Positions 17,799-26,037 of a stretch of 64,000 bases of DNA are shown here, piece by piece. Below the pieces are notes generated by a model, which was not told the origin of the DNA, searched no databases, and saw nothing but the letters and a program-made list of their open reading frames with translations. Position numbers and translations under genes: made by a program. Positions within the stretch are counted from its first letter, which is position 1. Every line of letters begins with the position of its first letter. This DNA is from CAZKWG01 sp964615375 (GTDB taxonomy: Bacteria > Myxococcota_A > UBA796 > CAZKWG01): contig CAZTOW010000002.1 in the NCBI GenBank assembly GCA_964615375.1, positions 248,001-312,000 of the forward strand. Reading direction: 5' to 3'.

Positions 17799-18200
17799 TC
17801 AGGGTGCGCAGCTCAGCGTGATGTTCTTGTTGATCGTCACGTTGCCGCAGATCGAGACCGGGATGTCCTCGCCCACGCAGGTGCTGTACTCCCCGCGCAT
17901 GGCGTAGTCGCCCTTGCCGTAGACGAGGTGGAAGGTCCCCTCCCCGTCTACGTCGTCGGACACGAGCTCCTCGGAGCCGGTGCTGTCATAGAGGCGCACC
18001 TTGCCCGAGGTGAGCGGCAGCCCGTCGCTGCCCAGCAGCACACCGTCGATGACCCCGGGGCCCTCCTCACAGTCGGAGCCCCCCGTGTCGCCGGAGTGTT
18101 CGTTCCCGGTCTCCTGCGCGGAGTCGCTGTCGTCGCCCCCGCCGGTGTCCTTGTCCGGGCAGCCCGCGAGCAGCAGAAGACAGAGCCAGCTCATCCTCAT
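17799..18200 (-). CDS. Small lipoprotein, unknown function
   Basis: 133 residues. The signal peptide MRMSWLCLLLLAGC ends in an LAGC lipobox, so Cys14 would be lipid-modified. An Asp/Gly/Ser/Thr-rich linker (about 15-42) is typical of myxobacterial lipoproteins. The remainder (VIDGVLLGSDGLPLTSGKVRLYDSTG...GTFHLVYGKGDY) looks like a carboxypeptidase-regulatory-like beta-sandwich, with three Cys. It diverges from the ceramidase-like gene across 71 bp. Confidence 0.75.
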   Translation of the reverse strand: MRMSWLCLLLLAGCPDKDTGGGDDSDSAQETGNEHSGDTGGSDCEEGPGVIDGVLLGSDGLPLTSGKVRLYDSTGSEELVSDDVDGEGTFHLVYGKGDYAMRGEYSTCVGEDIPVSICGNVTINKNITLSCAP

Positions 18201-18220
18201 GCGTCACCTCCAACGACAAG

Positions 18221-18228
18221 GATATATC
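18221..18228. promoter_or_regulatory. GATATATC palindrome between divergent lipoprotein genes
   Basis: An AT-rich palindrome in otherwise GC-rich DNA, midway between two divergent starts. It could supply a -10-like TATATC on either strand, but no convincing -35 was found for either direction. Confidence 0.25.
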
Positions 18229-18271
18229 GGAGTCCTGGCGAACGCACGCCCGCCCACCACAAGGAGCCCTC

Positions 18272-20797
18272 ATGCGCCATCCCTCGCCCGCCCTGCTCTG
18301 GCTGCTCGGCGCCTGCTCCGGCGCGCCCGAGGACGAGACCCTCCCCGCCCCCGATCTGGTCGCCGGGGCGCCCCTGGCCGGCGCCGCCGAGGCCCCGCTG
18401 GACCTGCCCATCGGCGCGCCCATGGGCGGCTACTCCGACCGCTGTCGCTACCTGGGCGGCAGCACCCAGGCCCCCACCCGCGACAGCGCCTACGTCTACG
18501 GCTTCGTGCCCTCCATCGGCACCCAGACCCGACCCATGGCCAAGGCGGTCTGGCTGGAGAACGGCGACCAGGAGCTGGTCATCCTCAAGGTGGACCTGAT
18601 CTACAGCTTCGACGGGCTGGTGACGGCGGTGGAGCAGGCCCTCACCGAGGAGACCGGCCAGGATCTCGCCGGCCACGTCGTCATCCCCGCCTCACACTCG
18701 CACGCCAGCTACGGGAACTTCTCCGACCAGACCCAGTTCTACCTGGGCGGGGATCGCTACAACGAGGAGATTTTCCAGCGGCTCACCGAGACCCTGGTGC
18801 AGGTCGCGTTGGAGGCCCGGGAGGCCCGGGTGCCGGCGAAGATCGGGCTGGGGCTGGAGAAGGACTGGGACCCGGACAACCGGGTCTACAGCGACCGGCG
18901 CGAGGACAACGACGCGCTCCAGTTCTTCGACGACATCCCGCCGGGCTCGTACAAGGACCCCTGGCTGTGGATGCTGCGGGTCGACGACCTCGAGGACCAG
19001 CCCATCGCCGTGCTCTTCAACTTCGGCATGCACGGCACGGTCCTGGACAGCGACAGCCCCATGCTCTCGGTGGAGTCCACAGGCCACGTCGAGCTCGCCT
19101 TCCAGGAGCGCTTCGATCGGCCGGTCGTGGTGGCGCACCTGCAGGGCGGCGCCGGCGACGCGAGCCCCCGCGGGCAGGACGACGGCTACGCGCGCCTGGA
19201 GTCGCTGGGCGAGCTCGCCACGCCCTCGCTCTACGATCTCTGGGCCCAGATCCCGACCTCGGACCAGCCCTTCCTCATGGAGACCGTCACGCGCGGCGTG
19301 CCCCAGGGGCGCGACGAGATCCGCGTCACCCGCGACGGGACGGTGGACCTCTACTACGCCCCCTATGACGAGAACCTCATACCCGATGAGGTTGTGTATG
19401 AGGCGGACGGCACGCTGGCCAGCCCCATCGACGAGTTCAACGTCCGCTATGGCGCGGGGCTCTGCGCGGAGGGCTACGAGGGCCTGGACGTCGGCACGGG
19501 CAGCGAGACCTACCCCTACAGCACCTGCATCGACGTGGAGTTCCTGGCCAACGCGCTCCAGAACTGGTTCGGGCTCACGGACTTCAACGGCTCGGAGTCC
19601 CCCGAGCTCCCGCTGCGCGAGAGCCTGCGGGCCAACGTGAGCGCCAGCCGGCTGGGGCCGCTGAGCGTGCTGGGCGAGGACGGCGAGGTGCGGGAGGAGG
19701 ACGTGCTCTTCGCGTTCATGCCGGGCGAGCCCACCGCGCTCTACACCGAGCAGTTCCGCCGCCGCGCGGCCAATGAGACGCCGTTCACCCGCGCCCTGCT
19801 GACCGGCTACGCCCAGGACCACGAGGGTTACCTGATGATCCCCGAGGACTGGCTGATGGGCGGCTATGAGCCGAGCATCAACGTCATGGGCCCGCTGCAG
19901 GCAGAGCACATCCTGGAGGGGGCGCTGGCCATCGCCGCCGACCCGCTCTCCACCGACGTCGCCGAGCCGCTCGAGCTCGACGGGGAGTGGCAGACGACCA
20001 CCTACCGCGACCGCCCGCTCCCCGACCTCGCCCCCGACCTCACACCCGAGGCGGGCACGCTCCTGGAGAAGACACCCGAGGACCTCTGGCTCCCCATCGA
20101 CGTGGAGCCCGAGCTCGGCCCGCCCGCCGAGCTGGCCCGCCTGCAGATCGCGCAGATGCAGTGGTCCGGGGGCGATCCGGCGGTGGACCTGCCAGTCGTG
20201 ACCGTCGAGGAGCTGGTGGACGGCATCTGGCGCCCGGTCAGCACGCCCTCCGGGCGCCCGGTGACCAACGCCATGCCCGACCTGCTGACCGTCTACACGC
20301 CGAGCCCGCTCTCCCCGGTGGAGGACGCGCAGGAGCACCTGTGGTGGGTGGCCTGGCAGGCGGTGGCCCACACGGGCGACCGGGCCGGGCTGCCGCGCGG
20401 CCTCTATCGCCTGGTGGTGGAGGGGCAGCGCTACGCCGGAGGGGCCAGCGCCTGGCCCTGGCCCACCGAGACCTACACGGTGGCCAGCGAGCCCTTCCTG
20501 CTGACCCCGGCCGAGATCTCGCTCTCCTACGACGCCGGCTCCGAGACGCTCAGCGCCTGGCTTCAGGCGCCCGCGGGGGGCTGGCGCCTGCTCGACCTCG
20601 AGGGCAGCAGCACCGGCGCCAACCCGGTGTACGACGCGACGATCTCCTGGTCCCTGGCCGACGGCACCGAGCGCGAGGAGAGCGCCTCGGCTATCCTCTC
20701 CTCGGGCGTGACGGTCTACCAGGTCAGCCCGCCGGCCGGCGCCGTCGCCGTGACCGTCACCGACGCCTGGGGCAACACGGGGACGCTGTCGCTGTGA
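18272..20797 (+). CDS. Neutral-ceramidase-like lipoprotein
   Basis: 841 residues. The signal peptide ends in a LLGAC lipobox (Cys15). The mature N-terminal part resembles the alkaline/neutral ceramidase family: LDLPIGAPMGGY (about 47-58), VVIPASHSHASYGNF with a possible zinc-binding His pair, FNFGMHGTVLDSDSP and HLQGGAGDASPRG. Ceramidases of this family hydrolyse the N-acyl bond of ceramide outside the cytoplasm. The C-terminal ~250 residues form a beta-sandwich with no clear catalytic motif. GGAG precedes ATG 18272. The canonical family motif is closer to THTHSGPGG, so substrate assignment is tentative. The stop overlaps the dNK start. Confidence 0.78.
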   Translation: MRHPSPALLWLLGACSGAPEDETLPAPDLVAGAPLAGAAEAPLDLPIGAPMGGYSDRCRYLGGSTQAPTRDSAYVYGFVPSIGTQTRPMAKAVWLENGDQELVILKVDLIYSFDGLVTAVEQALTEETGQDLAGHVVIPASHSHASYGNFSDQTQFYLGGDRYNEEIFQRLTETLVQVALEAREARVPAKIGLGLEKDWDPDNRVYSDRREDNDALQFFDDIPPGSYKDPWLWMLRVDDLEDQPIAVLFNFGMHGTVLDSDSPMLSVESTGHVELAFQERFDRPVVVAHLQGGAGDASPRGQDDGYARLESLGELATPSLYDLWAQIPTSDQPFLMETVTRGVPQGRDEIRVTRDGTVDLYYAPYDENLIPDEVVYEADGTLASPIDEFNVRYGAGLCAEGYEGLDVGTGSETYPYSTCIDVEFLANALQNWFGLTDFNGSESPELPLRESLRANVSASRLGPLSVLGEDGEVREEDVLFAFMPGEPTALYTEQFRRRAANETPFTRALLTGYAQDHEGYLMIPEDWLMGGYEPSINVMGPLQAEHILEGALAIAADPLSTDVAEPLELDGEWQTTTYRDRPLPDLAPDLTPEAGTLLEKTPEDLWLPIDVEPELGPPAELARLQIAQMQWSGGDPAVDLPVVTVEELVDGIWRPVSTPSGRPVTNAMPDLLTVYTPSPLSPVEDAQEHLWWVAWQAVAHTGDRAGLPRGLYRLVVEGQRYAGGASAWPWPTETYTVASEPFLLTPAEISLSYDAGSETLSAWLQAPAGGWRLLDLEGSSTGANPVYDATISWSLADGTEREESASAILSSGVTVYQVSPPAGAVAVTVTDAWGNTGTLSL

Positions 20798-21402
20798 ACA
20801 AGTTCGTCGCCGTCGCCGGGAACATGGGGGTGGGGAAGACCTCGATGGTGGAGTTCCTCTGCCGTCGCTACGGCTTCCAGCCGGTCTACGAGCCCTTCAT
20901 GGACAACCCCTACCTGGACGACTTCTACAAAGACATGAAGTCCTGGGGTTTCCACTCCCAGGTGTACTTCCTCACCCACAAGTTCCGGCTCCACATGGGG
21001 CTGCACACGCGCTCGACGACGGTGATCCAGGACCGGACGATCTACGAGGACGCCGAGATCTTCTGCACGAACCTGCACCGGCGGGGCATGGTGGCCCGGC
21101 GCGACTACCAGCTCTACATGGAGCTCTACGAGAGCATGCGCACGGCGCTCCAGCCCCCAGACCTCATGATCTACCTGAGGTGCTCAGTGCGGGCGATCCG
21201 CCGCCGCATCAAGCGCCGCGGGCGCGAGAGCGAGCAGAACATCCCCGTCCCCTACCTGCGCGGGCTCAACGAGCTCTACGAGGAGTGGATCGGCCGCTAC
21301 GACCTCTCGCCCGTGCTGGTCTGGGACTCCGAGCGCATGGACTACCTCACCGATCTGGTGGACCGCATCGAATTCCAGAAGGCGATCGAGCGCTTCCTGT
21401 AG
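20794..21402 (+). CDS. Deoxynucleoside kinase
   Basis: 202 residues. The P-loop is AGNMGVGKTSMVEFL (residues 8-22), followed by the dNK signature VYEPFMDNPYLDDFY, TTVIQDRTIYEDAEIFC (the DR[ST] base-binding motif) and a lid RRRIKRRGRESEQNIP. The family phosphorylates deoxyadenosine or deoxyguanosine with ATP in the cytoplasm for dNTP salvage. GTG at 20794 overlaps the stop of the ceramidase gene. The longer frame upstream is a shadow. Which base it prefers cannot be read off. Confidence 0.92.
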   Translation: MNKFVAVAGNMGVGKTSMVEFLCRRYGFQPVYEPFMDNPYLDDFYKDMKSWGFHSQVYFLTHKFRLHMGLHTRSTTVIQDRTIYEDAEIFCTNLHRRGMVARRDYQLYMELYESMRTALQPPDLMIYLRCSVRAIRRRIKRRGRESEQNIPVPYLRGLNELYEEWIGRYDLSPVLVWDSERMDYLTDLVDRIEFQKAIERFL

Positions 21403-21415
21403 GCGCCCGCACCGC

Positions 21416-23911
21416 TCAGCCGGCCCAGACCACCCCGCGCGAGCCGTCCACGGTGACCACCTGCCCGTCGCGCAGGCGCGCGGTCGCCCCGGGGACGTTG
21501 GCCACGGCCGGGAGCCGATACTCCCGCGCCACCACCGCCCCGTGGGAGAGCATCCCGCCCTGCTCCAGCACCAGCCCGCCCGCCACCAGGAAGAGCGGCG
21601 TCCACCCCGGATCCGTGGCCCGCGCCACCAGGATCTCGCCCGGCCGCAGGCGCTCGGCCTGGTCCAGCCCGCGCAGCACCCGCACCGGCCCCGTCGCCGA
21701 GCCCGCGGAGATCCCCGTGCCCTGGAGGCGGTGACCGGCGTGGGGCAGGGCGGCGATCTCGTCCCCCAGCAGAAAGTCGGGCGGCTCGTCCCCCCGCGCC
21801 CGCCGCTCCCGCTCGCTCCGCCAGGCGTCCTCCCGACGGTCGATGAGGCTGGCGGCGTCCGGGCGCGAGAGCTGGCCCTCCAGGAGCGCCGTGAGCTCGG
21901 CCTGCTCCAGGAAGCGGACAGACAGATCCAGATCCTGCTCGAGCCACAGATAGACGCGCTTCCAGGCCCACAGCAGGCGATCGAAGTGGTAGCGCTGGTC
22001 CTCGCGCAGCCGCAGGTAGCGCCGCGTCAGGTCGGTGAGCCAGGCCGCCGCCCCCGTGAGCTCGGCGCGCGCCGCCTGGGACCGGGCCTCCTGCTCCTCG
22101 GCCAGCCGGCCCGGGTCCTCGCGCGTGGCGGCGGCGCGGGCCAGGGCCAGCACGCGCTCGCGATCCTCCCACCAGCGCACGGAGAAGAGCTCCCAGGAGC
22201 TGCTGGCGCGGTGGCCGAAGCTGGCCAGGAAGGCGTCCAGCGTGATCTCACCGCGGCCCAGGCGCCAGAGCGCGTGGTTGGTGCGCTGCGTCCAGTTGTC
22301 CGCGGGCGCGCTCAGCAGATCGGGGACCTGCGCCGCCCTCCCCTCCCCGCGCAGCGCGCCCTCGGTCACCTGATACCAGATGTTGGCGAAGAGCAGGCTG
22401 CAGATGTGGACCTTGACGTAGTCGCGGGCCAGCTCGGAGAGCGCCGCGGCGCGGGCCAGGGCCTGGGCGCGGTCGTGGATGGGGCCGATGAGCCGAGGCG
22501 CGTCGCCCCCGCGGGGGTCGAGGGCCTGGTCCAGGCGGCGCTCGTAGCTCTCCCAGGCGCGCCAGTTGGTCACCAGGTTCCAGCGGAAGCGCTCCCAGCG
22601 GCGCTCGGCGAAGGTGGTGCGGAAGATCGAGGCGTAGACCCTCAAGTCCGGGGCCTCCGCGTGTCGGCGGAGCCAGCGCTCCTCCTCCTCGGGCGGCAGC
22701 AGCTCCACCATGAAGCGCGGGGGCGGCATCCCCGGGAGCTTGAAGGAGAGGTGGCGGAAGACCGTGACGTTGAAGTAGGGCGCGAAGCGGACGAGGCGGC
22801 TGGGCGGCTCGCCCCCGAGGTAGCGGCGGCTGGTCTCCGGGTAGGCGATGAACCAGTCGAGCAGGTCGCGCATGATGGACCAGCCCAGCGGCGTCGCCGG
22901 CTCCGTCCAGCGCTCGCCCACGAAGCGCCGCGTCCAGATCACGGGGCCCGAGCGCCCGACCTCCTCGGCCGTGGTCACCGGGCGCGCCTGGAGCACGTAG
23001 AAGCGCCCGCCCTCCTCCTGTGCCCACTCCATGTCCTGCGGCCCGCCCAGCTCGCCCTCCACGCGCAGCCCCAGGCGGCAGAGGGCCTTGATCTCGGAGG
23101 TGAGCAGCTTCGGGGCGGCCACCCTCGCCGGGGGCACGGGGCGCCGGACCAGGCCGCCCGGCGGGGCCCGCTGACCGGGGGGCGCGACCGTCCATTGCTC
23201 CATCTGGGGTTGTACCCGGTCCTCCTCGATCTCCAGCTTGACCCGAGCCAGGATGCGCTGAACCGGGCGAGGCGTGCGCCGGGGCCGCCGCACCCGGTAG
23301 AAGTCCGGGACGACCTGCCCGCCCACCACGGCCTCGCCCATGCCCCAGGCGGCCTCCACCGTCATCTCGCGCCAGGAGCCGTTGAGCGGGTTGATGGTGA
23401 AGAGCACGCCCGAGGCGCGGGCGCTCACCACACGCTGCACGATGACGGCCATGCAGGCGGGGGTGGAGGGCGGACCCTGGCGGTAGGCCCGCACCCGCGG
23501 CCCATAGGCGCTGGCCCAGCAGGCCAGCAGGGCGCGCTCGGTCTCGTCGCCCGGGGCCACGCCCAGCACGCTCTCGTACTGCCCGGCGAAGCTCGATCGC
23601 GCCCCGTCCTCGTCCACCGCTGAGGATCGCACCGCCAGGCGCTCGCCGAGCTGGGCCGCGGCGCGCCGGAGCTCGCCCGCGAAGCCGGGATCCAGGCGCC
23701 CGGCCCGGATGGCGGCGTCCAGCTCGGGATCCCCGCGGCGGGCCGCGTCCAGGAGGCGGTTCTGCTCCAGGAAGTCGCGGAAGACCTCGACAGGGACGAC
23801 GAAGCCCGGCGGGACGGGCAACCCGGCCGCGCAGAGGCGCCAGAGCCCGAGGGCCTTGCCGCCCACCCGCTCGCGGTCCTGCGCGCTCAGCTCGGCGATG
23901 GGGAGGAGCAC
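21416..23911 (-). CDS. PEP/pyruvate-binding phosphotransferase, rifampin-phosphotransferase-like
   Basis: 831 residues in three parts. An N-terminal ATP-grasp-like domain (about 1-320) carries GGKALGLWRL, LAVRSSAVDEDGARSSFAGQYESVL, VVSARASGVLFTINP and DMEWAQEEG. A large central helical domain follows (about 330-745). The C-terminal swivelling domain has the phospho-accepting His790 in GGMLSHGAVVAREY. Length and domain order fit rifampin phosphotransferase rather than PEP synthase, because the C-terminal PEP-binding TIM barrel is missing. Such proteins pass the beta-phosphate of ATP through the His to a small-molecule hydroxyl. The start is GTG at 23911. It is convergent with the dNK gene. The acceptor is unknown, and antibiotic phosphorylation is only one possibility. 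Confidence 0.85.
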   Translation of the reverse strand: MLLPIAELSAQDRERVGGKALGLWRLCAAGLPVPPGFVVPVEVFRDFLEQNRLLDAARRGDPELDAAIRAGRLDPGFAGELRRAAAQLGERLAVRSSAVDEDGARSSFAGQYESVLGVAPGDETERALLACWASAYGPRVRAYRQGPPSTPACMAVIVQRVVSARASGVLFTINPLNGSWREMTVEAAWGMGEAVVGGQVVPDFYRVRRPRRTPRPVQRILARVKLEIEEDRVQPQMEQWTVAPPGQRAPPGGLVRRPVPPARVAAPKLLTSEIKALCRLGLRVEGELGGPQDMEWAQEEGGRFYVLQARPVTTAEEVGRSGPVIWTRRFVGERWTEPATPLGWSIMRDLLDWFIAYPETSRRYLGGEPPSRLVRFAPYFNVTVFRHLSFKLPGMPPPRFMVELLPPEEEERWLRRHAEAPDLRVYASIFRTTFAERRWERFRWNLVTNWRAWESYERRLDQALDPRGGDAPRLIGPIHDRAQALARAAALSELARDYVKVHICSLLFANIWYQVTEGALRGEGRAAQVPDLLSAPADNWTQRTNHALWRLGRGEITLDAFLASFGHRASSSWELFSVRWWEDRERVLALARAAATREDPGRLAEEQEARSQAARAELTGAAAWLTDLTRRYLRLREDQRYHFDRLLWAWKRVYLWLEQDLDLSVRFLEQAELTALLEGQLSRPDAASLIDRREDAWRSERERRARGDEPPDFLLGDEIAALPHAGHRLQGTGISAGSATGPVRVLRGLDQAERLRPGEILVARATDPGWTPLFLVAGGLVLEQGGMLSHGAVVAREYRLPAVANVPGATARLRDGQVVTVDGSRGVVWAG

Positions 23912-23994
23912 GGCTCATCCTTAGCCGACCAGCGCACCTGTGGGCAACGCCCCTTCAGGCCCGTTAAGAGGAGCGCCACGCCCAGGAGCTGCGC

Positions 23995-25620
23995 ATGTCC
24001 ATCGCCGACGGCATCTTCGTCACCCCTCCCCCGCTGAACGAGCCCGTCCGCGACTACGCCCCCGGCTCCCCCGAGCGGGCGGCGCTGCTGGCCGAGGTGG
24101 CTCGCCAGAGCGCCGAGGTCGTGGAGATCCCCTGCGTGGTGGGCGGAGAGCGCGTGTTCTCCGGGCGCGTCTACGAGGTGACGATGCCCTGCGAGCACCG
24201 GCACGTCCTGGCCCGGGTCCACCTGGCCACGCCGGAGCTCATCGCCTCCGCCATCGAGCGCGGGCGGGAGGCGCGGGCGCGCTGGGCGGGCCTGCCCTGG
24301 CACGAGCGGGCCGCGGTCTTCCTGCGCGCCGCCGAGCTGCTGGCCGGGCCCTGGCGGGACCGGATCAACGCCAGCACCATGGTCGGTCAGGCCAAGACCA
24401 TGCACCAGGCCGAGATCGACAGCGCCTGCGAGCTCATCGACTTCTGGCGTTTCAACGTCCACTACGCGCGCCAGATCATGAGCGAGCAGCCGCAGAGCCC
24501 CCGCGGCGTGTGGAACCGCATGGAGCACCGCCCGCTGGAGGGCTTCGTGCTGGCGATCACGCCCTTCAACTTCACCAGCATCGCGCTGAACCTGCCCACG
24601 GCCCCGGTGCTGATGGGCAATGTCTGCCTCTGGAAGCCGGCCCACACCCAGATGCTGTCGGCCTGGTACGGGATGCTGCTGCTGGAGGAGGCGGGCCTGC
24701 CCCCGGGCGTGGTGAGCATGCTCCCGGGCTTCGGCGCGGAGATCAGCGAGATCGCCATCCCCCACGCCGACCTGGCCGGGATCCACTTCACGGGGAGCAC
24801 GCCCACCTTCCGCTCCCTGTGGCGCGCGGTGGCGAACAACCTGGAGCGCTATCGCGGCTGGCCCCGGTTGGTGGGAGAGACGGGCGGCAAGGACTTCATC
24901 GTCGCCCACCCCAGCGCCGACCTCGACGCGCTGGCCGTGGCCATCGCCCGCGGCGGCTACGAGTACCAGGGCCAGAAGTGCTCGGCCGCCAGCCGCGTCT
25001 ACATCCCCCAGAGCCTGTGGCCTGCCCTCTCCGAGCGGGTGGCCGGCATCCTCGGCGAGATGAAGATGGGCGACGTGCGCGACCCGTCCAACTTCGTGGG
25101 CGCCGTCATCGACCAGCGGGCCTGGACGAAGCACCGCGAGTACCTCGGCGTCGCGCACAAGAGCGGGCGGGTCCTGTGCGGCGGGAGCGCGGACGACGCC
25201 GTGGGCTGGTACGTGCAGCCGACCTTCGTGCAGGTCGAGGATCCGCACCACCAGCTCATGGAGGAGGAGATCTTCGGGCCCATCGTCACCGCCTTCGTCT
25301 ACCCGGACGCCCACTGGACGGAGACGCTGCAGCTCGTGGACCAGACCAGCCCCTACGCGCTCACCGGGGCTGTGTTCGCCCGGGACCGCCTGGCCCTGGC
25401 CGAGGCGGACACCGCGCTCAAGAACGCCGCCGGGAACTACTACATCAACGACAAGCCCACCGGGGCCGTGGTCGGACAGCAGCCCTTCGGCGGCGCCCGC
25501 GCCAGCGGCACCAACGACAAGGCCGGCAGCGTGCTCAACCTGCTGCGCTGGGTCTCACCGCGGACCATGAAGGAGACCTTCACCCCTCCGCGCGCCTGGC
25601 GTTATCCTTTTCTGGGCTGA
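23995..25620 (+). CDS. pruA: Delta-1-pyrroline-5-carboxylate dehydrogenase
   Basis: 541 residues, the length of stand-alone P5C dehydrogenases. The NAD-dependent aldehyde dehydrogenase fold shows ITPFNFTSIALNLP, the nucleophile Cys329 in EYQGQKCSAASR, the general base Glu295 in VGETGGKD and EEEIFGPIVTAFVY near the end. It oxidises glutamate semialdehyde to glutamate, the second step of proline breakdown, in the cytoplasm. ATG 23995 is preceded by AGGAG. No proline dehydrogenase gene is adjacent. It diverges from the phosphotransferase gene. Confidence 0.95.
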   Translation: MSIADGIFVTPPPLNEPVRDYAPGSPERAALLAEVARQSAEVVEIPCVVGGERVFSGRVYEVTMPCEHRHVLARVHLATPELIASAIERGREARARWAGLPWHERAAVFLRAAELLAGPWRDRINASTMVGQAKTMHQAEIDSACELIDFWRFNVHYARQIMSEQPQSPRGVWNRMEHRPLEGFVLAITPFNFTSIALNLPTAPVLMGNVCLWKPAHTQMLSAWYGMLLLEEAGLPPGVVSMLPGFGAEISEIAIPHADLAGIHFTGSTPTFRSLWRAVANNLERYRGWPRLVGETGGKDFIVAHPSADLDALAVAIARGGYEYQGQKCSAASRVYIPQSLWPALSERVAGILGEMKMGDVRDPSNFVGAVIDQRAWTKHREYLGVAHKSGRVLCGGSADDAVGWYVQPTFVQVEDPHHQLMEEEIFGPIVTAFVYPDAHWTETLQLVDQTSPYALTGAVFARDRLALAEADTALKNAAGNYYINDKPTGAVVGQQPFGGARASGTNDKAGSVLNLLRWVSPRTMKETFTPPRAWRYPFLG

Positions 25621-26020
25621 ACATGACCTCGGCAGAGCACGCTTGAACCCTGGATAATCGGGGAGCCGATCCAAGCTGGGGCACCCGCAGCGGCGACGCG
25701 GCTCTTGACATCGCTGCGTGGCGGGTTATCGTCGTCAAGCAGAGTACAGCTATTCCGGCTGACCTCCAGGTCACTCAGGCCGCGTTGCTGTCTCAAGGGT
25801 TAATGGCGTTTGTCGCCGCTCGCGCTCTGCGTGAGGCGCGCGAATGGACGCCGAGCAGGTCGCAGAGGCATGCGTCCGCCCGCGCTCCGGGCCCGCCTGG
25901 AGCGCCCTTCGGGCGTGTCGTGTGCGCTCCCTCCGAGCACTCCCATCGAGTACTCCACACACCGCCACCCGCCTGCCTATGGCGTCTGATCTCGCCGATT
26001 GGAGGCTGATTTCATGACCG
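25621..26020. other. 400-bp intergenic region before the XPB operon
   Basis: No convincing gene; the small open frames here lack coding character. It holds a candidate promoter at 25705-25732 and a strong GGAGG (26001-26005). I see no tRNA, riboswitch or clear terminator in it. Confidence 0.6.
25705..25732 (+). promoter_or_regulatory. Candidate sigma70 promoter for the XPB operon
   Basis: A perfect -35 TTGACA (25705-25710), a 16-bp spacer and a moderate -10 TATCGT (25727-25732). It points toward xpb, leaving a long leader of about 280 bases. Confidence 0.5.
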
Positions 26021-26037
26021 ATGCACGTTCGGCCTGA
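26014..26037 (+). other. Possible seven-codon leader frame overlapping the XPB start
   Basis: The GGAGG at 26001-26005 is spaced 8 bases from an ATG at 26014 that opens a seven-codon frame (MTDARSA) ending at TGA 26035-26037. The xpb ATG at 26021 lies inside it in another frame, 15 bases from the GGAGG. It may be translated and may couple to xpb, or be chance. Confidence 0.3.
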
